Shown here in pieces: positions 18,371 through 26,828 of a stretch of 64,000 bases of DNA. The DNA is taken from contig CP053447.1 of assembly GCA_013285425.1 (NCBI GenBank), positions 1,866,001 through 1,930,000 on the forward strand, given 5' to 3'. The translations under genes and the position numbers were made by a program. Within the stretch, counting starts at the first letter, position 1. Each line of letters starts with the position of its first letter. Under the pieces are notes generated by a model, which had not been told where the DNA came from, did not search any database, and was given only the letters and a program-made list of their open reading frames with translations. This DNA is from Ignavibacteriota bacterium. Its GTDB lineage: Bacteria; Bacteroidota; Ignavibacteria; Ignavibacteriales; Ignavibacteriaceae.

Positions 18371-19540
18371 TTATCCTGCTCTTAAAGCTTTTACAATATT
18401 TAATCTTGCTGCGCGCACAGAAGGAAAAAATCCGCCAAGGATGCCCATCGCAATAGCAAAAATCATTGAAGCGAATATAATCACCGGTGAAAGCGAAAAA
18501 CTAAAAGCCAATTCTGAAAATGAATTCCAGTTTAAAGTTGATATTGAAAAGAACTGTAAAAACGAAGCAAGAAACAATCCGATTACACCGCCAATACTCG
18601 AAATTAAAATTGCTTCAAACAAAAATGCGCTTAGAATACTTCTTCTGCTAAATCCGAGTGAACGCATCGTTCCTATTTCCACTGTTCTGTTAGCAACTGC
18701 TGAATACATAGTTATAGTTGCGCCAATTGTTGCACCAAAACTAAAAATTACAGTAATGAAAATTCCTAATACTCTAATAAAAGTAGCGAGAATCTCTGAT
18801 TGCTCTTCAAAATATTTCTGTTCGATTTGAGGTTCAAATTCTTTTAATCTTTTATCAGTTTCAAAAGCTCTTTTAAACTCTTCAAAATTAGCTATATCAT
18901 CAAGTTTAAGTGTAACAGTTGATACAGCAGAACCACGATTAAAGGCATTTAATAATTGCTGGCTATCGCCCCACATTTCAGATTCAAATCCACTGCCATC
19001 AGCTTCAAATATTCCTACAACTTTCCACTCATCACCAGCAAATCTAACCTTACTGCCGATTTGAGCGCCTTCAAACTTATCATCAATTGATTTCCCAACA
19101 ATTAATTCACGCAATGAAGGATTAAATAATCTTCCGCTGATTAATTTAATCTGCGGTCTTAACTGATAAACGGATTGTGAAACTCCGCGAACAGTAACAT
19201 TACTCATTCCACCGCCTTTTATCTCGAGATTAATTATTACAACTGGCTCAGCTGAGATAAGTAAATTTCCATCGCTTCCTTTTGCAATATGCGGTAATGC
19301 TCTTATAATACCCTGTGTTTCGCCGTCAATAATACTTGTAATTTCTCCTTGTGAAGATTGGCGAAGTATTTTAATATTATCTGGTGAACCGGTTGATACC
19401 AGAGTTTTTTCAACACCATAAGCCATCATTAATGCAGCAGCAAATACAAACACAACCAGTGCAATTCCGGTAACTGTAATGATTGCAGTTAATTTTCTGG
19501 ATTTAAAACTTCTAAAAGTATATTTAAATGGAATCTTCAT
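18371..19540 (-). CDS. ABC transporter permease, MacB/FtsX-like
   Basis: 389 aa: one N-terminal membrane helix (about 19-41), a large periplasmic domain (about 45-270) and three C-terminal helices with the FtsX core (TVEIGTMRSLGFSRRSIL; FFPSVRAARLNIVKALRAG). It is a subunit of a type VII (MacB-type) mechanotransducing ABC system. It is the last gene of the operon that also encodes a second permease, the ATPase and a MacA-like adaptor. The two permeases differ enough to suggest a heterodimer. Confidence 0.9.
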   Translation of the reverse strand: MKIPFKYTFRSFKSRKLTAIITVTGIALVVFVFAAALMMAYGVEKTLVSTGSPDNIKILRQSSQGEITSIIDGETQGIIRALPHIAKGSDGNLLISAEPVVIINLEIKGGGMSNVTVRGVSQSVYQLRPQIKLISGRLFNPSLRELIVGKSIDDKFEGAQIGSKVRFAGDEWKVVGIFEADGSGFESEMWGDSQQLLNAFNRGSAVSTVTLKLDDIANFEEFKRAFETDKRLKEFEPQIEQKYFEEQSEILATFIRVLGIFITVIFSFGATIGATITMYSAVANRTVEIGTMRSLGFSRRSILSAFLFEAILISSIGGVIGLFLASFLQFFSISTLNWNSFSELAFSFSLSPVIIFASMIFAIAMGILGGFFPSVRAARLNIVKALRAG

Positions 19541-19648
19541 ATTAATCAGCCTCTCTCTAATCCTCTGTTAACAGATGAATAGAAAAGAATAAAAGTTATT
19601 AAATATTTTATCTATGGTTCAGTTGTCATTTGTTCTAAATTAATTTTT

Positions 19649-20809
19649 TTAACCAACAAATCTAAACCCATCAACAATATTGGTTTTTAATGCACGTTGA
19701 ATCGGGAAAATTGAAGCCAGTATTCCAATAATAATAGCTGCACTTAAAGCCAAAATAGTTGTAATTGGTTCGATATAAAAGAACGGGAAAAATCCCTTTG
19801 GCATTGCCTGTTCAAATCCAGCTACTATTGGATAAGTTAAAGCAATTCCTATCCCGCCTCCAATCAAAGCAATTACTAATGATTCACCTAAGATTAATCC
19901 AATAATATGAAAAGCTGAGAAGCCAAGTGTTTTTAAAACTGCGTATTCGCGGGTACGCTCTCTAGCTGCCATTATCATTGTATTGGCTAAAACAAGCATA
20001 ATAATTCCGATAATTACAAATGACATAAAATTCATAGCTGTAATTATTGCGCTTGAAGCAGCTACAAATCCCTGGGTAAATGCTTTTTCAGTTTCAGTTT
20101 TTGTTTCAGCAGATGAATTTTTAAACAGTGCATCAATCTTCTCAGATACTTCTGCTGCATCGTTAGGATTTTCAATCTGAACAATATACCAGCCAACACT
20201 ACCAGCACGTAAAGGAGCTTCAGCCTTCATTCTTTCATTAATATAATCCCAGTGAAAGAGCATTTGTGTATCATCAGTATTTTTATTTTTTGGTTTATAA
20301 ATTCCCCGTACAACAAACTCCCATTGTCCTGGAAAAATATCGCCCTCTAAAACCATTTGATCTCCAAGCTTTAAATTATATTGAACAGCGATTTCCTGCC
20401 CTATAACACAAGCGTTTCTTTCTTTCTTGAAATTTTCAAGTTCTTCAGGAGAAATTATAAACTCAGGCAGCACATCAAAATAAGTATCAGCATCAACACA
20501 TATTCTTGTAAAAAAATTATTTTTATCTTTATATACACCGCCAAACCAATTAGCAAAACTAACTTCTTTAACTCCCTCAACATTTTTTATTTTTTCTTTA
20601 TATGCATAAGGCAAAGGAAAGATAAACGAGACTGCCTGTCTTGTAATCAGTCTGTTTGCAGCCGCGGCATCAACACTGGAATCCCAAACAGTAACCACAG
20701 TTCTTAAAACGCCAAAAGCAATAACTGCAATAGCAATTCCCAGAATTGTAAGTGTAGTTCTTAACTTGTGCCTTAGTGCATTTGCAAAAATTATTTTCAG
20801 GATTTTCAT
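19649..20809 (-). CDS. ABC transporter permease, MacB/FtsX-like
   Basis: 386 aa with the same plan as its neighbour: N-terminal helix (KLRTTLTILGIAIAVIAFGV), a periplasmic domain, then three helices with REYAVLKTLGFSAFHII and SIFPIQRALKTNIVDGFRFVG. The start is 1 bp after the stop of the ATPase gene, so they are translated together. The 108-bp gap to the second permease contains a 12-bp palindrome (TCTGTTAACAGA, 19564-19575), whose role I cannot tell. Confidence 0.9.
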   Translation of the reverse strand: MKILKIIFANALRHKLRTTLTILGIAIAVIAFGVLRTVVTVWDSSVDAAAANRLITRQAVSFIFPLPYAYKEKIKNVEGVKEVSFANWFGGVYKDKNNFFTRICVDADTYFDVLPEFIISPEELENFKKERNACVIGQEIAVQYNLKLGDQMVLEGDIFPGQWEFVVRGIYKPKNKNTDDTQMLFHWDYINERMKAEAPLRAGSVGWYIVQIENPNDAAEVSEKIDALFKNSSAETKTETEKAFTQGFVAASSAIITAMNFMSFVIIGIIMLVLANTMIMAARERTREYAVLKTLGFSAFHIIGLILGESLVIALIGGGIGIALTYPIVAGFEQAMPKGFFPFFYIEPITTILALSAAIIIGILASIFPIQRALKTNIVDGFRFVG

Positions 20810-20810
20810 T

Positions 20811-21488
20811 TTATGCTCCTACCAAATCACCTTTATCAATATGCTTAATTATGTTAGCACTTTCAGCAGCGTGCGGATCGTGTGTTACCATAATAATTGT
20901 TTTTTGAAACTCCTTGTTAAGCCTTCCAAGCAGTATCAATATTTCCTCAGCCGAACTCCTGTCAAGATCGCCGGTAGGCTCGTCTGCAACAATTATAACA
21001 GGGTCTGTAACAATTGCTCTTGCGATTGCAACCCGTTGTTCCTGACCGCCAGAAAGCTGCTTTGGTGCGTGATGCATCCTGTCACCCAAACCAACAAGTG
21101 TTAAAGCTGTTTCTACCTGTTTCTTTCTTTCAGCTTTGCTTAGTTTTGTTAAAAGCAAAGGCAGTTCAACATTTTCAAAAGCAGTTAGAACCGGAATCAA
21201 ATTATAAAACTGAAAAACGAATCCAACATTATTCGCTCTCCATTTTGCAAGGGCTGATTCTCCAAGTGATGAAATTACAGTTCCATTGATAATAATTTCT
21301 CCGGCACTTGGCTTATCAATTCCTGCAATAAGATTTAATAAAGTAGTTTTGCCTGAACCTGAAGGTCCCATCAAAGCTAAGAATTCACCTTGTTCAACAT
21401 TTATACTAATATTATTTAAAACGGGAATTTCAATTTTATTCCGCCAATAAGATTTAGAAACATTTTGAACAGTTATTATAGATGACAT
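20811..21488 (-). CDS. ABC transporter ATP-binding protein, LolD/MacB-type
   Basis: 225 aa. Walker [10 protein letters not shown] (about 40-48), Q loop VFQFYNLIP, signature [14 protein letters not shown], Walker [14 protein letters not shown] and the H loop His of MVTHDP. It powers the two FtsX-type permeases encoded just downstream and, with the adaptor upstream, probably drives export or lipoprotein/peptide handling from the periplasm. In the signature motif Glu follows the Gln (GGQEQ), as in LolD-like proteins. Confidence 0.93.
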   Translation of the reverse strand: MSSIITVQNVSKSYWRNKIEIPVLNNISINVEQGEFLALMGPSGSGKTTLLNLIAGIDKPSAGEIIINGTVISSLGESALAKWRANNVGFVFQFYNLIPVLTAFENVELPLLLTKLSKAERKKQVETALTLVGLGDRMHHAPKQLSGGQEQRVAIARAIVTDPVIIVADEPTGDLDRSSAEEILILLGRLNKEFQKTIIMVTHDPHAAESANIIKHIDKGDLVGA

Positions 21489-21541
21489 TTTAACTCCATG
21501 ATTTTTTATTTATTAAGTCATAATGAAAGAACCTTTGCATA

Positions 21542-21573
21542 AGACAATCTTAAACAATTATATCAGATTGTCT
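21542..21573. repeat. 9-bp inverted repeat in front of the ABC ATPase gene
   Basis: AGACAATCT (21542-21550) and AGATTGTCT (21565-21573) are perfect inverted copies with a 14-nt loop, in the 116-bp gap between the adaptor and ATPase genes. It could be an mRNA processing hairpin that sets different levels of adaptor and transporter, or a weak terminator. This is only inferred from position. Confidence 0.3.
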
Positions 21574-21604
21574 CATCTAAAAAGAGACTATCAATGAACA
21601 CTTT

Positions 21605-22786
21605 TTACTTATCTAACTTTACTTCTACACCATCTTTTATTTTCTCATTAAGATCAGATATTACTTTTTGTCCTGCTTGCAATCCGGAAATCACTTCTAC
21701 ATAAGACCCTAACTTCTGTCCTGTAATAATTTCGTTCTTAACAGCTTTATCATCAGAGATTGTGAATACATAACTTTTACCATCTTCACTTCTAACAGAT
21801 GAAGAAGGAATAACTAAAATTGGTTTCTGATTTACTACTGAAGTATCAATTGGATTTGTAAAGAAGGAAACTTTAGCGCTCATTTCCGGTAAAACTCTTG
21901 AATCATAGTTTTTGAATCCGACTTTCACCAGTACAGTTGCTTTTGATCTGTCAGCAGTGGGAACGATTTTAAATACATAAGCTGCGTAACTTTTTTCAGG
22001 ATATGCATCAAGAGTTATTTCACAATCCTGATTTAACCTGATCATTTCAATATTTGACTCAGAAACATCAGCTTCAACAAGCAGCGAACTCATATCAGCA
22101 ATTGTAACTACAGCAGTTTTAGAAGTTGTACTGCCGCCAAATGGTGCAACAATTTCACCAACTTCTGCATTTTTGGTTAAAACTGTTCCATCAAACGGCG
22201 CCCGGATTAATGTATTCTCAAGTGCTACTTCATATTGTTTTATTCTGGCTTTAGCTGCTTCAATTGATGCAAGCAGTCTATTATAATCCGCCTCAGCCTG
22301 ATCAAACTGTTGTTGAGAGCTTAATCCCTTATTAAATAATTCACGTTCGCGATCAAATGTATTTTCTGCATTTATCAGATCCGCCTGTACTAATTTAAGA
22401 TTAGCTTTTGCTTCATCAAGCTGAGCAAGTATATCAGTATTTTCAAGACGAGCAATGATTTGATTCTTCTTAACTTTATCACCTTCAACAACGCTAAGGT
22501 AAATCAATCTGCCGGTTCCTTTTGATGCAATAGCAGCTTTTCTTTGTGCAACAACATAACCGCTTGCATTTAGTGAAGCAGCAGTTTGTCCCGGTTTTTG
22601 TAAAACAGCAGTTGATAACCTGACTTCAACAGCTCCGCTTAATATTTTCGGCAGGATAAAATATCCTAATACAATGAATATGATTACTATTGCAGCAATA
22701 ATAAATCCAGTTTTACCTTTGCTATTATTTTCTTTATCAGACCTATTAATCTTTAAAGATGATAAGTCAGCGTTTTTAGTATCCAT
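21605..22786 (-). CDS. MacA-like periplasmic adaptor (RND/HlyD membrane-fusion family)
   Basis: 393 aa. One N-terminal membrane helix (about 26-49), then a barrel-sandwich/lipoyl half (VAQRKAAIASKGTGRLIYLSVVEGDKVKKNQIIARLE), an alpha hairpin coiled coil (about 113-190) with QQFDQAEADYNRLLAS, the second lipoyl half (IRAPFDGTVLTKNAEVGE), and beta-barrel and membrane-proximal domains. It links the inner-membrane ABC exporter to an outer-membrane channel; no TolC-type gene lies in the window. It is the first gene of the operon down to 18371. Confidence 0.9.
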   Translation of the reverse strand: MDTKNADLSSLKINRSDKENNSKGKTGFIIAAIVIIFIVLGYFILPKILSGAVEVRLSTAVLQKPGQTAASLNASGYVVAQRKAAIASKGTGRLIYLSVVEGDKVKKNQIIARLENTDILAQLDEAKANLKLVQADLINAENTFDRERELFNKGLSSQQQFDQAEADYNRLLASIEAAKARIKQYEVALENTLIRAPFDGTVLTKNAEVGEIVAPFGGSTTSKTAVVTIADMSSLLVEADVSESNIEMIRLNQDCEITLDAYPEKSYAAYVFKIVPTADRSKATVLVKVGFKNYDSRVLPEMSAKVSFFTNPIDTSVVNQKPILVIPSSSVRSEDGKSYVFTISDDKAVKNEIITGQKLGSYVEVISGLQAGQKVISDLNEKIKDGVEVKLDK

Positions 22787-23117
22787 CAGATTAGTTTGAT
22801 TTTTGATTCAAGCGAAACTATTTAACAGGTGATTCTTTACCAAGAATACAATGATGAAAGGTAAATTTAAATGGTGAGTGCAAAAAAAGAGTATTAGAAA
22901 TACCATTTTTTAATTTACACAGACTTCTGAAAAATTTTTCTATCAATTATGAAACGAATAATATCATTCCAATAATCAGAGGCAGATAATTTCAAAATCC
23001 ATTGCTTTGATTGTAGAAAGAACCCGAATTCCTAAAAATTTCAGGATTACCTTTAGTCAGTTCTGAATGATCAAAGCAGTAATTTTTCAGAAGTCTCTTA
23101 CAGATAAATCTGATCAA
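22787..23117. other. Intergenic region holding a MITE-like element and the adaptor promoter
   Basis: 331 bp without a gene between the peptidase stop and the adaptor start. Most of it is the 178-bp inverted-repeat element described separately. The remaining 130 bp next to the adaptor gene should hold its promoter, but I see no clear promoter boxes. Confidence 0.5.
22920..23097. mobile_element. Candidate MITE with terminal inverted repeats and 5-bp target duplication
   Basis: AGACTTCTGAAAAAT (22921-22935) and ATTTTTCAGAAGTCT (23082-23096) are perfect 15-bp inverted repeats. A nested pair TGCTTTGAT (23003-23011) and ATCAAAGCA (23070-23078) gives internal secondary structure. Just outside, after one C on each side, TTACA occurs at 22915-22919 and again at 23098-23102, as a target-site duplication would. 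There is no ORF inside. The size, ends and duplication fit a non-autonomous DNA transposon whose transposase is encoded elsewhere. Confidence 0.65.
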
Positions 23118-24395
23118 TTATCTTTCAATTTGAATACCCAGCCAATTTTCCAAACGCGAATAAATTAATTCCTGATCTTTTTTGGAAAAGCTTTTTATCT
23201 TTGAACCGTGAGAACCATTTGGACAGACCATTTTAATTGAATTTGTTTTTCCTGTTAAGCATACACCCGTGGATGTCCAGGGATCATTTCCGCCATAGAT
23301 ATAAATAAAATTTTTACTTTTGTTCGATGCCCAATCATTTATCTTCTTTAGCAGTCTTGGATCGTAAGTTGGGTTTGAATCTTTAGGAATAAAGAACGGA
23401 GTCTGTCCATCAGCATATTTTAAATATTCTTTAAACGGAGTTACATCATAAGCATAATATCCGAATTCAGTATAACACTGATAGAAAAAAGGATATATAC
23501 CTGTAATACTTGCGTCATCAAAATAAGTAACACCGCCATAGTTTGATAGTTCATCCCATATCTCATCAAGTGAAGAGTTTTTATCCGGTATTTTAGAACA
23601 ATCACCATCACTCCATTGCCAGTATGCAAAAGAGAATTCCAGCACCGAATACTCAAAAGCTTTTTCGTTACCAACAATATCATAAGTTAGTCTTTTGTTT
23701 TCAGCATTCTTCATAAACAGCGGAAAAAGCTCATCTCTTTTCTCAAAACATAACTTCTGGAAATTGAAAACTTTTTCCCTGCATTCGGGAGTTGAAACAG
23801 ATTTTATCCATTCATAAACACGATTATCATCAATAGAATAATTTAACGGACCAACATAAGGTACAGATACATCTACATCATCAGGAAAAAAATAGCCGTG
23901 AAATATTGCACAGGAACCACCTTTGCTTATTCCGGTAGTAATCCATTTACCTGAATAATATTTTTTAAACAATTCAATAATTCTGTGATGATCATTTGCT
24001 GCCTGTTCAATGGTAAGAAATTTCCAATCAAACGGAGCAGGAACAGATTCACCAAAATATCTATGCTCAACCATTATCTGATTGCAGTCTAATATTCTTG
24101 CAAGTTCAGTAGTTCTGTTATCAACTGAATAACCATCAAGTTCAATCACCATGGGTTTATCTTTATCAGTATGGGATAAAAATATTTGTTCCTTAAATTT
24201 TAATCCGCCGGGATTATTATGATCAACAGGTTGAGTAATATATAACTCATAAACTTCTGAAAAGTTTTTTGAATCAATTTTATTTACCACTTCTATATCA
24301 GGCTGGCTTTTAAGCCAATTTAAAAGGTCAGAATCCTGTGCAAATACTGCTGAATGAAGAAGGATAATAATTAAAATGAATTTAATCGTTTTCAT
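23118..24395 (-). CDS. Secreted serine peptidase, S28/S37 (tripeptidyl aminopeptidase-like) family
   Basis: 425 aa with a signal peptide (to about residue 19, AVFAQ). It is an alpha/beta hydrolase with the nucleophile Ser157 in TTGISKGGS; Asp in YGGNDPW and His in NGSHGSKI complete the triad. VEHRYFGESVPAPFDW and VPYVGPLNYS are typical of the PS-10/S37 peptidases related to S28. It probably removes short peptides from the N-terminus of proteins outside the cytoplasm. As the last gene of the TonB receptor operon, it may supply or process what that receptor imports. Confidence 0.82.
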   Translation of the reverse strand: MKTIKFILIIILLHSAVFAQDSDLLNWLKSQPDIEVVNKIDSKNFSEVYELYITQPVDHNNPGGLKFKEQIFLSHTDKDKPMVIELDGYSVDNRTTELARILDCNQIMVEHRYFGESVPAPFDWKFLTIEQAANDHHRIIELFKKYYSGKWITTGISKGGSCAIFHGYFFPDDVDVSVPYVGPLNYSIDDNRVYEWIKSVSTPECREKVFNFQKLCFEKRDELFPLFMKNAENKRLTYDIVGNEKAFEYSVLEFSFAYWQWSDGDCSKIPDKNSSLDEIWDELSNYGGVTYFDDASITGIYPFFYQCYTEFGYYAYDVTPFKEYLKYADGQTPFFIPKDSNPTYDPRLLKKINDWASNKSKNFIYIYGGNDPWTSTGVCLTGKTNSIKMVCPNGSHGSKIKSFSKKDQELIYSRLENWLGIQIER

Positions 24396-24421
24396 ATTAC
24401 CTCGATAAATTAATTTGAAAA

Positions 24422-25885
24422 TTAATTTGAATTAAACTTAAACTTATTTAAACCGTTAGAAGAATTAGTAACCCAAAGTATGCCGTTTTTATCAATTGCT
24501 GATGAAGAAATTACGTTTGAACTAATCAGTGAATTAGCTCTATTATAAATAAGTATGTTATTGTTTGAACTCAGTCTTACCAAGCCTTCATTAGTTGAAA
24601 CCCATTTATTATTAAACATATCAACGCTTATATGATTTACTGAATTTAAACTCGAACCCGGGAAAAAATTAACAAATTGAGTACCGTCAAAATATGAGAT
24701 CCCATTTCTTGACTTACTGGAATTTTTATGGCAGAACCAAATATTACCAATCATATCTTTGGCAGTTGATGAAACTATAAATGATGGATAGTTATAATCG
24801 GGTTGTTTATAATACTGAAATGCACCATTAGTAAACTTAACAACTCCTTCATTTGTTGCTATCCAGATATTTTCATTATCTAACTCGATATCATTTGCCC
24901 AGATTGATAATAATGAATCATTATATCTGTTCCATGTATTACCATCAAATTTATAAAGACCGGAAGAAGTTCCTGCCCAAAGTGAATTCTGCGGATCAAT
25001 TTTTACAGATAGTATTTCATCAGTACGAAGTCCAGAATTATTTTTATTGTAAACCGTCCAGTTTGTGCCATCAAATCTTCCAATTCCACTTTGAGTGCCG
25101 ACCCAGACAATATTAAACTGATCAACTTCAACAGTCAAAACTCTGTTGCTTGGAATACCCGAATTAGATGTATTGTAATTAACAAAATCAACATCATTAA
25201 ACTTTATTAAACCTTTGTCAATCGATCCAATCCATTTGTTTCCGAAATCATCAATTGCAATGCTGCTGAGTATATTACTTGTAAGTCCGGAGTTCGATAC
25301 CAGATAATCAACCCACACAGAAGTGTCTTGCAATGATTTTGAATAAGAACTTGTCTGACTGCTCGTTACTAAAGCATCGAATGATAATGATCGGAATTGA
25401 GGATAAGTTAATTTAATACTATACTCGCCTGGCAGTAAATGAGTAAAAGTATAAGGGGTAACCTGTTGAGTTAAAGAATCGTTTATATAAATTGCAGCAC
25501 CGGCAGGAAGGCTGAATATATGTAACTTTCCATACATAGCCTGATTATTCAACAGATCAACATCTAATGATATTTCCTGATTTTCAGTTAAGTGAATAAC
25601 AACAGATGTATCTCTGAAATATTTCTTTTTTAATGTAATCTGATAATCGCCCGGATTCATAAACAGTAAACTATCCGGAGTTATAGAGCCTGTATTTTTG
25701 TTATTCAGATAAATTGAAAATCCTGCAGGCTCAGATTGAATAATCATTTTACCGGTAAACGGCGGCAGTTCTTCAGGACTGACTGATACTTCTTTATCAC
25801 AACTTAATAGCAATAACAAAACTAAAACAGATGCTAAACAAATACTTAATCTCTTTGACAGCATATTATCTTTACTTTGGATCAT
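24422..25885 (-). CDS. PEGA-domain and two-component-regulator-type propeller lipoprotein
   Basis: 487 aa from the overlapping ATG at 25885 (480 from an ATG at 25864, which is equally possible). Signal sequence with lipobox LLLLSC, then two PEGA domains (about 45-110 and 115-185; SEPAGFSIYLNNKNTG and SLPAGAAIYINDS), then a chain of 'Reg_prop' blades with the pattern NSGLTSNILSSIAIDDFGNKW, DEILSVKIDPQNSLWAGTSSGLYKF, out to the end. PEGA domains are small surface folds found near sugar- or peptide-binding proteins. It has no kinase part. It is probably a surface lipoprotein that helps the TonB receptor encoded two genes upstream. Confidence 0.82.
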   Translation of the reverse strand: MIQSKDNMLSKRLSICLASVLVLLLLLSCDKEVSVSPEELPPFTGKMIIQSEPAGFSIYLNNKNTGSITPDSLLFMNPGDYQITLKKKYFRDTSVVIHLTENQEISLDVDLLNNQAMYGKLHIFSLPAGAAIYINDSLTQQVTPYTFTHLLPGEYSIKLTYPQFRSLSFDALVTSSQTSSYSKSLQDTSVWVDYLVSNSGLTSNILSSIAIDDFGNKWIGSIDKGLIKFNDVDFVNYNTSNSGIPSNRVLTVEVDQFNIVWVGTQSGIGRFDGTNWTVYNKNNSGLRTDEILSVKIDPQNSLWAGTSSGLYKFDGNTWNRYNDSLLSIWANDIELDNENIWIATNEGVVKFTNGAFQYYKQPDYNYPSFIVSSTAKDMIGNIWFCHKNSSKSRNGISYFDGTQFVNFFPGSSLNSVNHISVDMFNNKWVSTNEGLVRLSSNNNILIYNRANSLISSNVISSSAIDKNGILWVTNSSNGLNKFKFNSN

Positions 25886-26828
25886 AAATAAAGTTAAACT
25901 TAAAACCTCTTATATAACTATCAATAAACTTCAGCTTGGTATAATTTGTTTTAATCTGCGAACCAAAGATTCCTAATCCGCCATTAATATTTGTGTAGTC
26001 ACCTTCATCAAATCTAACGGAAAAATTATCAATACTGCTTGCAGATATCGAAATATAACGGGATAGTTCCAGATCAAATGTCAGCAATTCCAGAATTAAG
26101 TTTTGATGGACACTGAATTTAACTGGCTCCGATAATGAATCGGCTATTGATTGTAAATACCAACTGATTGCATCAAGATTATAGACAACATAATTATTTC
26201 TGGAAGCTTTTGGAAAAACTGCATATTGTTTCCCTTCACTAACTGAAACCGAATTTGGCAGTTCTTTATAAAATATTTTATTTATCCCGTTTTCAACAAA
26301 TTCACATTTAAATTTCAGACGCGCCTGATAAAAATTCTGACTTCCGGCAGGGTTCCAGTAAACCTGAACAACATTTTTTCCGATTGGCGGGATAATTACT
26401 TCACTTGTATTTTTAAACTCTATTTTAGATGGAGTTTCAGAAATCGCTTTCAGTCTTTTTCCATTTGAAAGCAAAGCCTCAATTTCAATTAACTTTTCGG
26501 TTCCAACAGAAAATTTTTGAGTATAGTAACATTGTATTGAATCCTCGCCTGCATCAGAAGTCAAGACTGTATCTCTTAATCTATAAACAGAATCACCGTA
26601 CCAAATTCTTACATCTGCATTTTTTTCAAATAATAATTTATGTGCTGAGTTATTATTTTCATCAAGATAATTTTTAGTAATCGTTGCAATCTGCAAAGTA
26701 GTATCAGATCTTAATATGCTGACCAGAGAATACTTCTCTTTGAAGGTTGTATAAGGATTAAAAGAATCATCACAACCTGAAAATGATAAAACAATATTTA
26801 CCACGATTATTATTCGCAAGTACTTCAT
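25872..26828 (-). CDS. DUF4249-type lipoprotein partner of a TonB receptor
   Basis: 318 aa with lipobox LSFSGC. The order ADVRIWYGDSVYRL, IEALLSNGKRLKAISETP and beta-rich segments fits DUF4249, a Bacteroidota lipoprotein family nearly always encoded just behind a TonB-dependent receptor. Its ATG overlaps the receptor stop (26825-26828) and its stop overlaps the next gene, so the four genes form one transcript with coupled translation. The ligand is unknown. Confidence 0.82.
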   Translation of the reverse strand: MKYLRIIIVVNIVLSFSGCDDSFNPYTTFKEKYSLVSILRSDTTLQIATITKNYLDENNNSAHKLLFEKNADVRIWYGDSVYRLRDTVLTSDAGEDSIQCYYTQKFSVGTEKLIEIEALLSNGKRLKAISETPSKIEFKNTSEVIIPPIGKNVVQVYWNPAGSQNFYQARLKFKCEFVENGINKIFYKELPNSVSVSEGKQYAVFPKASRNNYVVYNLDAISWYLQSIADSLSEPVKFSVHQNLILELLTFDLELSRYISISASSIDNFSVRFDEGDYTNINGGLGIFGSQIKTNYTKLKFIDSYIRGFKFNFIYDPK

